Source: an uncultured beta proteobacterium
Lineage (GTDB): Bacteria > Pseudomonadota > Gammaproteobacteria > Burkholderiales > Burkholderiaceae_C
Assembly (NCBI GenBank): GCA_903869595.1
Contig: CAIPZV010000044.1
Location: 1 to 64,000 of the forward strand
Length of the DNA: 64,000 nt
Reading direction: 5' to 3'
A program made the translations under genes and the position numbers. Below are positions 38,732 through 47,139 of this stretch, one piece after another; position 1 is the first letter of the stretch; each line of letters opens with the position of its first letter. Under the pieces are notes generated by a model. The model did not search any database, had not been told where the DNA came from, and was given only the letters and a program-made list of their open reading frames with translations.

Positions 38732-39044
38732 AGAAGCGCGCATGCTCCAGGAGCTCCTGGATACGGCGGCCGACATGAGCAGCTACGGCGTCATGTCTAA
38801 AACAGACATGGCTCGCATACGGGCGCTGTGCGAAGCGCCCCCTTCCTTCACGCCAGAGCGTGTTGTGGCCATCCGCACAACGATTGTGAAAGCAAGCCAA
38901 GCAGTTTTCGCAACGATGCTCAATGTGAGCGTATCGACAGTGCAAAAATGGGAGTCGCCCGCCGCCAACAAGCACCCCAGTGGGACCGCGGCAAAGTTAT
39001 TGCAAATGGTTGAGGCCAAAGGGGTTGAGGCACTTTTGGCCTAG
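38712..39044 (+). CDS. HigA-like helix-turn-helix antitoxin
   Basis: The 110-residue protein has a C-terminal XRE-type helix-turn-helix (VVAIRTTIVKASQAVFATMLNVSVSTVQKWE) and an N-terminal extension that would contact the toxin. The ATG follows AAAGGAGATATGCA, a strong ribosome binding site. Toxin-first order with an overlapping antitoxin gene is typical of higBA-type modules. The antitoxin is intact although its toxin is frameshifted. Confidence 0.9.
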   Translation: MTKRTGEEARMLQELLDTAADMSSYGVMSKTDMARIRALCEAPPSFTPERVVAIRTTIVKASQAVFATMLNVSVSTVQKWESPAANKHPSGTAAKLLQMVEAKGVEALLA

Positions 39045-39093
39045 TTAGGGGCAGCCTGTCGACCGGCAAAAAACCGTAACCTAGTTCCACCAT

Positions 39094-39603
39094 TCAACTA
39101 CCCTGCGCCCGAATCCTCTTCACCAGCGCAGTCGTCGAGTACCCCGCCACAAAAGGCAGCGCCAGCGCCTTGCCGCCCCAGGTGTGCATGAGCGCGGTCT
39201 CGGGTAACACCGCCATGTCGTAGTCGCCGCCCTTGACCAAAATATCCGGGCGGATTTCGGCGATCAGGGCTTGCGGGTTGTCTTCGCCAAACCAGGTGAC
39301 CAGGCTGACCGCTTCCTGGCTGGCCATGACGATGGCGCGGTCCATTTCATTGTTGAGCGGGCGGTCCTCGCCTTTGCCCAGGCGGCGCACCGAGGCGTCG
39401 GTGTTGAGCGCCACGATCAGGCTGCCGCCTAGCGCGCGCGCCTGCGCCAGATAGACCACATGGCCGCGGTGCAGCACGTCAAACACGCCGTTGGTAAACA
39501 CCCAGGGCCGGGGCAAATGGGCTAGTGCCGCTGCCAAGCCACTGCGCTCGCACAGCTTGTCCAGCATGGCTGGCGGTGCGGCGGCGGGGCGGGTGTCGTT
39601 CAT
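39094..39603 (-). CDS. rfaE2: D-glycero-beta-D-manno-heptose 1-phosphate adenylyltransferase
   Basis: The 169-residue nucleotidyltransferase carries the FTNGVFDVLHRGHVVYLAQA motif (H-x-G-H) and ends in FVAGYSTTALVKRIR. It activates heptose for lipopolysaccharide core synthesis and corresponds to the C-terminal half of HldE. Its start overlaps the stop of the ferritin-like gene by four bases. A phosphoheptose isomerase-like gene for the same pathway lies at 51359. Confidence 0.95.
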   Translation of the reverse strand: MNDTRPAAAPPAMLDKLCERSGLAAALAHLPRPWVFTNGVFDVLHRGHVVYLAQARALGGSLIVALNTDASVRRLGKGEDRPLNNEMDRAIVMASQEAVSLVTWFGEDNPQALIAEIRPDILVKGGDYDMAVLPETALMHTWGGKALALPFVAGYSTTALVKRIRAQGS

Positions 39604-40472
39604 GCCGCTTTGCTGGCAGGCGCGCCCGGCTCCAAGGCGCTACCTAGTTCGCGCGCCAGTTCTTTGCGGTATTTATTGAGCTCCTGCACGGTGCTAAAGC
39701 TGCGTTCCATCAAAAGGCTCATGTTGTGCAGTATGCGCTCAACTACTTTGTTTTCCCAGACGGCGTCAAAATCAATTTGCTTGTCCAGCCAGTGCTCCAG
39801 CCAGTCCGGGTTGGGCAGGCGCGCTTGCACGGTGTCGTTGGGGAACAGCGCTTTATTCACATGCAAATTGGTCGGGTGTAGGGCCTGGCTGGTGCGCCGT
39901 GCGCTGGCCATGAGCACGCCCACTTTGGCAAACGCGCTTTTGGCTTCCAGGCCTACGTTTTGGATGGCGCGCTTCATGTACTTTAGGTAGGCGCCGCCGT
40001 GGCGCGCTTCGTCCTGGCTTAAGCGGGTGTAAATGGATTTGATCACCGGTTCGGTATGCCATTCGCTGGCGCGGCGGTACCAGTGGTTCAGGCGAATCTC
40101 GCCGCAAAAGTGCAGCATCAGCGTCTCTAGCGCCGGGGCCGGGTCAAATTCAAAGCGCACGTTGTGCAGCTCGGCCTCGGTGGGCACCAGTTCGGGCCGA
40201 AAGCGCCGCAAATACTCCATCAGCACCAGCGAATGCTTTTGTTCCTCAAAGAACCAGATCGACATAAAAGCGGAAAAGTCGCTGTCGCCCCGGTTGTCGC
40301 GCAAAAACATTTCCGTGGCCGGTAGCGCCGCCCATTCGGTAATCGCGTTCATCTTGATGGTGGTGGCCTGCTCGTCCGACAAGGCGGCGGGGTCAAAACT
40401 GGCCCAAGGGATGTCGCGCTCCATGTCCCAGCGGACGGATTCCAGTTGTCTAAAGAGTTCTGGGTAGAGCAT
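39600..40472 (-). CDS. Ferritin-like di-iron protein
   Basis: The 290-residue protein is predominantly helical and has paired metal motifs of di-iron carboxylate proteins: E..H in FFEEQKHSLV (about residues 74-83), and E..H in QDEARHGGAYL (about 152-162). It resembles the acyl-ACP desaturase/ferritin-like superfamily. Members next to rfaE2 are frequent in Burkholderiales, but their function is not established. It precedes rfaE2 with a four-base overlap, so a link to envelope synthesis is possible. Confidence 0.82.
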   Translation of the reverse strand: MLYPELFRQLESVRWDMERDIPWASFDPAALSDEQATTIKMNAITEWAALPATEMFLRDNRGDSDFSAFMSIWFFEEQKHSLVLMEYLRRFRPELVPTEAELHNVRFEFDPAPALETLMLHFCGEIRLNHWYRRASEWHTEPVIKSIYTRLSQDEARHGGAYLKYMKRAIQNVGLEAKSAFAKVGVLMASARRTSQALHPTNLHVNKALFPNDTVQARLPNPDWLEHWLDKQIDFDAVWENKVVERILHNMSLLMERSFSTVQELNKYRKELARELGSALEPGAPASKAA

Positions 40473-40604
40473 GCAGTACTTTCTATGGCTTTCGATTTTA
40501 GGCGGGCAAACCAGGTATCAGCGCCCTAAGCCACTACCTGTCGTCTGGCTATGGCTGCTGCTGATTCCTCACCAATTCGGGTATAAAACGAACAAATATG
40601 AAAT

Positions 40605-40636
40605 GCGACCGTTCGGTCGCGCTATTACTGTATAGT
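40605..40636 (+). promoter_or_regulatory. Inverted repeat and -10 box upstream of the FAD/Cfa operon
   Basis: GCGACCG (40605-40611) and CGGTCGC (40614-40620) form a near-perfect 16-base palindrome of TetR-operator style, and TATAGT (40631-40636) is a good -10 box. The palindrome covers the expected -35 position. The first gene of the operon starts 22 bases after the -10 box. No regulator gene lies next to it. Confidence 0.6.
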
Positions 40637-40657
40637 AACTCGACTGGAGACATCACT

Positions 40658-41956
40658 ATGAAGGTAGCCGTTATTGGCTCAGGAATTTCCGGGCTGGCTG
40701 CCGCGCACCGGCTAAACGGCCTGGCCGACATCACCCTGTTGGAAGCGGGCGATTATTTCGGCGGCCACACGCATACCGTAGACATCACCCTGGACACCCC
40801 CACCGGCCCGCACACCCACGGCGTGGACACCGGTTTTTTGGTGTTTAACGACCGCACTTATCCGCAGCTTATTGCTTTGTTTGCCGAATTAGGCGTGCCC
40901 TCGGCCGATTCGGATATGTCGTTTTCGGTGCAAACCGCGGGTAGCTGGGAGGACCCGGCGCTGGAGTGGTGCGGCACTTCGCTGGACGGGGTGTTTGCCC
41001 AGCGCAGCAACCTGCTGCGCCCGCGCTTTTGGCGCATGCTGCTTGACGTGGTGCGCTTTAACAAGCTGGCTACCGGCCTGGCGCTGCGCGATGCCGATGC
41101 CGAGCTGGTACAGCCATTGGGTGAATTTTTGCGCCAACACAGTTTTTCGCAGGAGTTCAAAGACTGGTACTTCCTGCCCATGCTGGCCTGTATCTGGAGC
41201 TGCCCGACCGACCAGATGCTGGCCTTCCCCGTCGCGACCATGGTGCGCTTTTGCCATAACCACGGGCTGATTGCCCTGACCAACCGGCCCCAATGGCGCA
41301 CCGTGCCCGGCGGCGCGCGCCATTACGTCGAGAAAATTTTGGCTGGTATCGCCGACAAACGCTTGAGCGCGCCGGTGCAGCGCATAGAACGTTTGGCCGA
41401 TGGCGTGCTGGTACACGTGCAAGGCCAAACCGAGCGTTTTGACAAAGTCGTCATCGCCACCCACAGCGACCAGGCGCTGGCCTTGCTGGGTGATGCCAGC
41501 GGCCAGGAGCGCCAGACCTTAAGCGCCATCCGCTACCAGCCCAATGTGGCGGTTTTGCATACTGATGCTTCGGTGCTGCCGCGCCGCAAAAAAGCCTGGG
41601 CCGCCTGGAACTACCAGCGCACGGTCGGCAGCGTAAATGGTGAAAATGGCCCCCGTGTTTGCCTGCATTACCTGCTCAATATGTTGCAGCCTTTACCTTT
41701 CAGCCAGCCAGTGGTCGTCTCCCTCAACCCGGCGCAAGAACTGGACCCTGCCTTGGTGCATGGCCGCTTTGACTATGCGCACCCCGTGTTTGACCTGGCC
41801 GCCACCGAGGCGCAAAAGCGCTTGCCCGCCATCCAGGGCGGGCGCCACACGTATTTTTGCGGCGCCTGGACGGGCTATGGCTTTCATGAAGACGGCCTCA
41901 AATCCGGCTTGGCCGTGGCCGATGCACTCAAGCCTTTACTGGCCCAAGGCGCATAA
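40658..41956 (+). CDS. FAD-dependent amine-oxidase-like oxidoreductase
   Basis: From the ATG at 40658 (GGAGA upstream) the product has 432 residues. The N-terminal FAD motif VIGSGISGLAAAHRL (G-x-G-x-x-G) is at residues 5-19, with EAGDYFGGHTHTV following. The C-terminus carries FCGAWTGYGFHEDGLKSGL, which closes the FAD site. Proteins of this type sit beside DUF1365 and Cfa genes and are thought to oxidise membrane acyl chains; a related enzyme in Rhodobacter acts in furan fatty acid formation. That role is an analogy here. It is the first gene of an eight-gene operon. Confidence 0.88.
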   Translation: MKVAVIGSGISGLAAAHRLNGLADITLLEAGDYFGGHTHTVDITLDTPTGPHTHGVDTGFLVFNDRTYPQLIALFAELGVPSADSDMSFSVQTAGSWEDPALEWCGTSLDGVFAQRSNLLRPRFWRMLLDVVRFNKLATGLALRDADAELVQPLGEFLRQHSFSQEFKDWYFLPMLACIWSCPTDQMLAFPVATMVRFCHNHGLIALTNRPQWRTVPGGARHYVEKILAGIADKRLSAPVQRIERLADGVLVHVQGQTERFDKVVIATHSDQALALLGDASGQERQTLSAIRYQPNVAVLHTDASVLPRRKKAWAAWNYQRTVGSVNGENGPRVCLHYLLNMLQPLPFSQPVVVSLNPAQELDPALVHGRFDYAHPVFDLAATEAQKRLPAIQGGRHTYFCGAWTGYGFHEDGLKSGLAVADALKPLLAQGA

Positions 41957-41958
41957 GC

Positions 41959-42723
41959 ATGGCAGCGGCGCAAGCAATGATCGGTTTTGGCCAGGTGCGC
42001 CACACCCGGCTTGCGCCTAAGCACCATGCTTTTGCCTACGCCACTTACTTTCTGATGCTGCCCATGCGCAGTTTGCAAACCGCCCCTGGCGCCTTGCCCT
42101 TAAACCGACGCTCAGCGCTCAGCTTTTTCGACAGCGACCACGGCGACGGACGTGGCCCGCAGCAAGGCGGCGCGCTGGCTTGGTTAGAGGAATTGCTGCA
42201 CAGCGAAGGCATCACGGATGCGGACGGCGAAATCTGGCTCCACTGCTACCCGCGCGTGCTGGGCTTTACTTTCAAGCCCGTTAGTTTTTGGTATTGCCAC
42301 CGCTTAGACGGCAGCTTGCGCGCCGTGCTGGTGGAGGTGAACAACACCTTTGGCGAGCGGCATTGTTATTTGCTCTCGCAAGCGCGCTTTGGCGTGGAGC
42401 AGCGTGCGGACAAGGTGTTTCATGTGTCGCCGTTTTGCCCGGTGCAAGGCCAGTACCGCTTTCGCTTCATGGTAAACGCCCAGGGCGACCGCACCGTGGC
42501 CCGCGTGGACTATGACGATGTGCGCGGCCCTTTGATTCAAACCAGTGTCAGTGGGCAATTGCAGCCCTTTAGCGCGCAGGCAGCACGCCACGCGCTGTGG
42601 CGTTATCCGCTGATGACGTTTGCCGTGGTTTGGCGCATCCACTGGCAGGCGCTGCGCCTGTCGCTCAAGCGCGTTCCGTTTTTCCGTCAACCCCCCGCGC
42701 CTGAAAGCTTTGTCAGTCGCTAG
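41959..42723 (+). CDS. DUF1365-family protein
   Basis: The 254-residue protein matches DUF1365: GQVRHTRLAPKHHAFAYATYFLMLPM at the start, RVLGFTFKPVSFWYCHR in the middle, and VEVNNTFGERHCYLL. No membrane segment is strong. The biochemical role is unknown; the family nearly always occurs between an FAD oxidoreductase and a Cfa-like methyltransferase. It begins two bases after the preceding gene. Confidence 0.92.
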   Translation: MAAAQAMIGFGQVRHTRLAPKHHAFAYATYFLMLPMRSLQTAPGALPLNRRSALSFFDSDHGDGRGPQQGGALAWLEELLHSEGITDADGEIWLHCYPRVLGFTFKPVSFWYCHRLDGSLRAVLVEVNNTFGERHCYLLSQARFGVEQRADKVFHVSPFCPVQGQYRFRFMVNAQGDRTVARVDYDDVRGPLIQTSVSGQLQPFSAQAARHALWRYPLMTFAVVWRIHWQALRLSLKRVPFFRQPPAPESFVSR

Positions 42724-42738
42724 TTGTGTGTATCCCTT

Positions 42739-43974
42739 ATGAATCAAACCACTGCCAAATACAGCGCCGACAAAGCCGCCCAGCGCCCGCCCGCAGCAGC
42801 GCGCACGGTTTTGCAATTGCTGCAAAAGATCCGCCACGGCAGCCTCACGCTGCATTTGCCCGATGGCAGTGTGCAGCGCTTTGGGGAGAGCGCCAGCCCG
42901 CATGCCACGCTGCACCTCAATAACTGGAACGCGTTTACCGGCGCGCTCAAATCTGGCGACATCGGCTTTGCCGAAAGCTTTATCGACGGCGACTGGACCA
43001 CGCCAGACTTGACCGGTTTGTTGCGCGTACTGGTGCAAAACCGCGCCGAAGTGGACCGCGTGATTTTTGGCAGCTGGATCGGGCGATTGGCCTACCGCAT
43101 CAAGCACTTGCTTCAACGCAATACGCGTAGTAATAGCAAGAAAAACATCCACGCGCATTACGACCTGGGCAATGATTTTTATGCGTTGTGGCTAGACCCG
43201 ACCATGAACTATTCGTCGGCCCTGTTTGGTGGCGACCTGACGCAGTCTTTGTCGCAAGCCCAAAACGTCAAAGTGCGCCGCGCTTTGCAGCAAGTGGACC
43301 TGGCGCCGGGCTCCCGCGTGCTGGAAATAGGCTGCGGTTGGGGTGCGCTGGCCGAAATGGCGACGATGGAACATGGTGCGCATGTCACCGGCGTCACCCT
43401 CAGCACCGAGCAGCTGGATTTTGCGCGCGCACGCATGCAGCGCCAAGGCGTGGCCACACAGGCCGATTTGCGCCTGCAGGACTACCGCGATATTGCGGAT
43501 GGGCCGTATGACGCAGTGTGCTCAATTGAAATGATCGAGGCGGTAGGGCAGGGCTTTTGGCCCACGTATTTCGCCACGGTAGCGCGCATGCTAAAGCCCG
43601 GCGGCAAGGCCTGCATCCAAAGCATTGTGATTGCCGATGCACTGTTTGAACGCTACCTAGAGTCCACCGACTTTATCCAGCAATACATTTTCCCCGGCGG
43701 TTGCCTGCCCAGCCCTTCCGAGTTCAAAGCGCAAGCCCGTGCGGCGGGCCTGGAAGTGGTGCAAGAACACGCTTTCGGCCACGACTATGCGCTGACGCTA
43801 CAACGCTGGCGCGAAGCCTTTTTAGCGCAGCGCGAGCAAGTGCTGACCTTGGGTTTTGACCAGCGCTTTATGCACATTTGGGAGTTCTATTTGTGCTACT
43901 GTGAAGCGGCCTTTATGGAAGACAACATCGATGTCTTGCAATACACCTTGCAAAAGCCCCATGCCGCAGCTTAG
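42739..43974 (+). CDS. Cyclopropane-fatty-acyl-phospholipid synthase family methyltransferase
   Basis: From the ATG at 42739 the product has 411 residues. It has an N-terminal lipid-binding region, then the SAM-binding domain with VLEIGCGWGALAEMA (about residues 194-208), and the family motifs CSIEMIEAVGQGFWPTYF and YIFPGGCLPS. It transfers a methyl group from S-adenosylmethionine to unsaturated acyl chains, giving cyclopropane or methylated products. In this operon, coupling with an FAD oxidoreductase suggests a further oxidised lipid. Confidence 0.94.
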   Translation: MNQTTAKYSADKAAQRPPAAARTVLQLLQKIRHGSLTLHLPDGSVQRFGESASPHATLHLNNWNAFTGALKSGDIGFAESFIDGDWTTPDLTGLLRVLVQNRAEVDRVIFGSWIGRLAYRIKHLLQRNTRSNSKKNIHAHYDLGNDFYALWLDPTMNYSSALFGGDLTQSLSQAQNVKVRRALQQVDLAPGSRVLEIGCGWGALAEMATMEHGAHVTGVTLSTEQLDFARARMQRQGVATQADLRLQDYRDIADGPYDAVCSIEMIEAVGQGFWPTYFATVARMLKPGGKACIQSIVIADALFERYLESTDFIQQYIFPGGCLPSPSEFKAQARAAGLEVVQEHAFGHDYALTLQRWREAFLAQREQVLTLGFDQRFMHIWEFYLCYCEAAFMEDNIDVLQYTLQKPHAAA

Positions 43975-44539
43975 AGCGCCACTGCAGGCCTGGGCACGCG
44001 CACTGGCGGCGCTGTGCTTGGCATGGCTGTGTGTTTGCGGCGGCGTGCAAGCCAGTAGCACGCCGGCGGCGCCGGTCGAGCTGACGCGCGAATTGGAAAA
44101 GCCGGTACTGGCTGGCAGCGGGCGCTTGCGTTGGTTGGGTATCACGGTGTATGACGTCAGCCTATGGACCGCGCCGCAGTTTGTGCCCGAGCGCTTTGGC
44201 GCGCATGCATTTGCGCTGGAAATACGCTATGCGCGCACCATCAGCGGCAGCACCTTGGCTGATACCTCGCTCAAACAAATGCAGGCCCTAGACGCGCAGC
44301 CTGTCGCACGGCAAACGCAGTGGCGCCAGGCGTTGGCCGGCGCATTCCCTGACGTCAAACCCGGCGACCGGCTAACGGGTATGCATCTGCCGGACAAGGG
44401 CTTGCGCCTGTACTTCAACGGCCAACTGCACAAGGCGATTGACGACCCTTTGCTGAGCCAAACTTTTTTTGCGATTTGGCTCAGTCCTGCGACGCAGGAA
44501 CCCCGTTTGCGCGCCCACTTACTGGGCCTGGGTAGCTAA
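43961..44539 (+). CDS. Chalcone-isomerase-like exported protein
   Basis: From the ATG at 43961, overlapping the methyltransferase gene by 14 bases, the product has 192 residues. A signal peptide (about residues 1-29) precedes a chalcone-isomerase-like domain with GRLRWLGITVYDVSLWTAP and a C-terminal IWLSP...LRAHLLG. Bacterial members of this fold bind fatty acids or similar ligands rather than chalcones. A periplasmic lipid-binding role would fit the operon, but that is an inference. Confidence 0.87.
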   Translation: MPQLRAPLQAWARALAALCLAWLCVCGGVQASSTPAAPVELTRELEKPVLAGSGRLRWLGITVYDVSLWTAPQFVPERFGAHAFALEIRYARTISGSTLADTSLKQMQALDAQPVARQTQWRQALAGAFPDVKPGDRLTGMHLPDKGLRLYFNGQLHKAIDDPLLSQTFFAIWLSPATQEPRLRAHLLGLGS

Positions 44540-45820
44540 ATGGCCAGCAGCGCAGCACCGCCCGAATTTCGTTGGTCGCAGGGCCTGCGTTATGGCCTGA
44601 TGGCCTTGCCGCTGGCCTTTGTGGCCTTGCCGCTGTATGTGTTCCTGCCCAATTACTACGCCCGCAGCTTTGGCCTGCCGCTGGCAAGCTTGGGGGTCTT
44701 GCTGCTGGTAGCGCGGGTGGCGGATGCCGTAATCGACCCTTTGCTGGGCCGGTGGGTGGACCGTTTGTTTGCCCGCTCGCAAGCGCAGATGCTGCGCTTT
44801 TCTGCCGTCGCCGCAGTCTTGCTGGGGGCTGGTTTTGTTGCGTTATTTTTCCCGCCGGTGCGCGAGCATGGTGCGCTGCTGGTTTGGGCAGCTGGCGCTT
44901 TGCTGGTCTGCTACTTGGGCTATAGCGCGCTGACTTTGGTGCAACAGTCCTGGGGCGCTTTGCTAGGTGGCGATGCCCCTTTGCGCAGCCGTATCGTGTC
45001 CTGGCGCGAAGGCCTGGGGCTGGCTGGCGTCATCTTGGCTTCGATGGCGCCGCTGGCCTTTGGCTTGCCGGTTACCGCAGCCATCTTGTGCCTGGCTTTG
45101 GGCTTGGGCTGGCTGGCTTGGACGGCAGCGCCTGCACCGGTGCTGGCCCCGGCGCCCGCGTCTGCGCAGGAAGGCACTGGCTTGCGCGTCTTCGCGCCCT
45201 TGCGCCACAAGCCGTTTCGCGCTTTGCTGGCGGTGTTTCTGGCCAATGGCATCGCCAGTGCCTTGCCCGCTACCTTGATTTTGTTTTTTGTGCAGGACCG
45301 GCTACAGGCGCCCGCATCCATGGAGCCCTGGTTTTTAGCCAGCTATTTCCTGGCCGCTGCGCTGGCCATGGCGCCCGTGTCGCGTCTGGTAGCGCGCTGG
45401 GGTTTGCAAGCACTTTGGCTGGCGTCCATGGCCTTGTCGGTGGCGGTATTCGCGTGGGCCGCGCAATTGGGTAGCGGCGACAGCCTGCCCTTTATCGCCA
45501 TTTGCTTACTCTCGGGTTTGTGCATGGCCGCCGACCTCACCGTGCCCGGCGCCATGCTGGCCGGCCTGATCAGCAGCCAGCCCGAGCCGGGGCGCGACAG
45601 CGGTATTTACTGGGGCTGGTGGAATATGGCCGCCAAGCTCAATCTGGCCTTGGCGGCAGGTTTGGCCCTGCCTTTGCTGTCGTATGCCGGTTACGAGCCG
45701 GGCAACCGCAGCGAAGAGGCTTTGCGCAGCATCACCTGGGCGTATTGCGTCTTGCCCTGCTTGCTCAAGCTGGTGGCCGCTGCGTTTTTGTATTTTTTGT
45801 TCGTCAGGAAAACACCATGA
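44540..45820 (+). CDS. MFS transporter (GPH/MelB-like)
   Basis: The 426-residue protein has about twelve membrane segments and the loop VARVADAVIDPLLGRWVDR, typical of the glycoside-pentoside-hexuronide branch of MFS. It starts directly at the end of the preceding gene. The substrate is unknown; members of this group recur in lipid-modification operons, so a lipid or its precursor is as likely as a sugar. Confidence 0.87.
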   Translation: MASSAAPPEFRWSQGLRYGLMALPLAFVALPLYVFLPNYYARSFGLPLASLGVLLLVARVADAVIDPLLGRWVDRLFARSQAQMLRFSAVAAVLLGAGFVALFFPPVREHGALLVWAAGALLVCYLGYSALTLVQQSWGALLGGDAPLRSRIVSWREGLGLAGVILASMAPLAFGLPVTAAILCLALGLGWLAWTAAPAPVLAPAPASAQEGTGLRVFAPLRHKPFRALLAVFLANGIASALPATLILFFVQDRLQAPASMEPWFLASYFLAAALAMAPVSRLVARWGLQALWLASMALSVAVFAWAAQLGSGDSLPFIAICLLSGLCMAADLTVPGAMLAGLISSQPEPGRDSGIYWGWWNMAAKLNLALAAGLALPLLSYAGYEPGNRSEEALRSITWAYCVLPCLLKLVAAAFLYFLFVRKTP

Positions 45821-46356
45821 ATCGACGTCGCTTATTTGCGCTGACCCTGGCTACCGGCACGGCCCTGGCTTTAGGGGGTTGCGCCTCGCAAAAACTAGAT
45901 ACCTACGCCCAAGAAAAACCGGTACTCGATTTGCGCCAGTACTTCAACGGCACCTTAGACGCCTATGGCGTCTTCACCGACTACACCGGCACCGTAGTCA
46001 AGCGTTTCAAGGTGGTGATGGTCTGCACCTGGAATGGCAATGAAGGCGTGTTGGACGAAGACTTCACCTACTCCGACGGCACCAAGCAAAAACGCATCTG
46101 GCGCCTGACCGCCGGCCCGGATGGCAGCTACAGCGGGCGTGCCGATGACGTTGTGGGCACCGCCCAGGGCCGCACCCAGGGCAATGCCTTCCAATGGCAA
46201 TACACCCTGGCGCTGCCGGTGGATGGAAAAATCTATGAAGTGCAATTCGACGACTGGATGTACCTGGTCGATGAGCGCGTGATGCTCAACAAAGCGCGCA
46301 TGCGCAAGTTTGGCCTGCCGCTGGGCGAGGTCACGCTCAGCTTTTATAAGCGCTAA
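45817..46356 (+). CDS. DUF3833-family lipoprotein
   Basis: From the ATG at 45817 (AGGAAA upstream, overlapping the MFS stop by four bases) the product has 179 residues. It has a lipoprotein signal with LGGC (Cys22), then LRQYFNGTLDAYGVFTDYTG and a domain ending MRKFGLPLGEVTLSFYKR, matching DUF3833. It is exported, membrane-attached, and of unknown function. Confidence 0.92.
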   Translation: MNRRRLFALTLATGTALALGGCASQKLDTYAQEKPVLDLRQYFNGTLDAYGVFTDYTGTVVKRFKVVMVCTWNGNEGVLDEDFTYSDGTKQKRIWRLTAGPDGSYSGRADDVVGTAQGRTQGNAFQWQYTLALPVDGKIYEVQFDDWMYLVDERVMLNKARMRKFGLPLGEVTLSFYKR

Positions 46357-46359
46357 GCC

Positions 46360-47139
46360 ATGGCCTGGATGCAGTCCTTAAACCCGCCCATGCGCGATTG
46401 GCGCGGCCATTCGGTGTGGATACTGGGGGCCAGCAGCGGCATAGGCCGCGCCACCGCTGCCGCGCTGCACGCGCAAGGCGCCTTGGTCACCGTGTCGGCA
46501 CGCAGTGCGCAGGCCTTGCAGGACTTTGTGCAAGCCCATCCCGGCAGCGCCGCGCAGGTGCTCGATTGCAGCGACGCGCAAGCGGTAGCGCAGGTGGCGC
46601 AGCAGTGCTGGCCAGGCAGCGCACCGGCCATGGTGCTGTATTGCGCCGGCCACTACCAGCCCATGCGCGCGCAAGCCATGGACTTAGATGAAATGCGCCG
46701 CCATTGGGAGATCAATTACCAGGGCGCGCTCAACGTCTTGCAAGCTGTGTTGCCTGGCATGCGCGCACGCGGAAACGGCCATATCAGCCTGGTCGCCAGT
46801 GTGGCGGGCTACCGGGGGCTGCCCAACAGCCTTGCCTATGGCCCGACCAAGGCTGCCATGATTAACCTCGCTGAAAATTTGTACCTAGACTTACAAACCG
46901 ACGGCATTGCGGTCTCCGTGGTGAACCCCGGCTTTGTGCAAACCCCGCTAACGGCTAAAAATAGTTTTTCTATGCCCGCCTTGATCAGCCCCGAGCAAGC
47001 CGCCGATGCGATGTTGCAAGGCTGGGCGCACGGGGAGTTTGAAATCCATTTTCCGCGCCGCTTTACCAATTGGATGAAGCTCTTACGCATCATGCCCCAG
47101 CGCTGGTACTTTTATTTGGTGAGCAAGGCTACGACATGA
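46360..47139 (+). CDS. Short-chain dehydrogenase/reductase
   Basis: The 259-residue protein has the SDR cofactor motif GASSGIGRATAAAL (T-G-x3-G-x-G type) near residues 23-36 and the catalytic Tyr/Lys in SLAYGPTKAAM. The C-terminal region is somewhat longer than in small SDRs and ends with a hydrophobic tail. The substrate is unknown; the operon suggests a lipid-derived carbonyl or alcohol. Confidence 0.92.
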   Translation: MAWMQSLNPPMRDWRGHSVWILGASSGIGRATAAALHAQGALVTVSARSAQALQDFVQAHPGSAAQVLDCSDAQAVAQVAQQCWPGSAPAMVLYCAGHYQPMRAQAMDLDEMRRHWEINYQGALNVLQAVLPGMRARGNGHISLVASVAGYRGLPNSLAYGPTKAAMINLAENLYLDLQTDGIAVSVVNPGFVQTPLTAKNSFSMPALISPEQAADAMLQGWAHGEFEIHFPRRFTNWMKLLRIMPQRWYFYLVSKATT

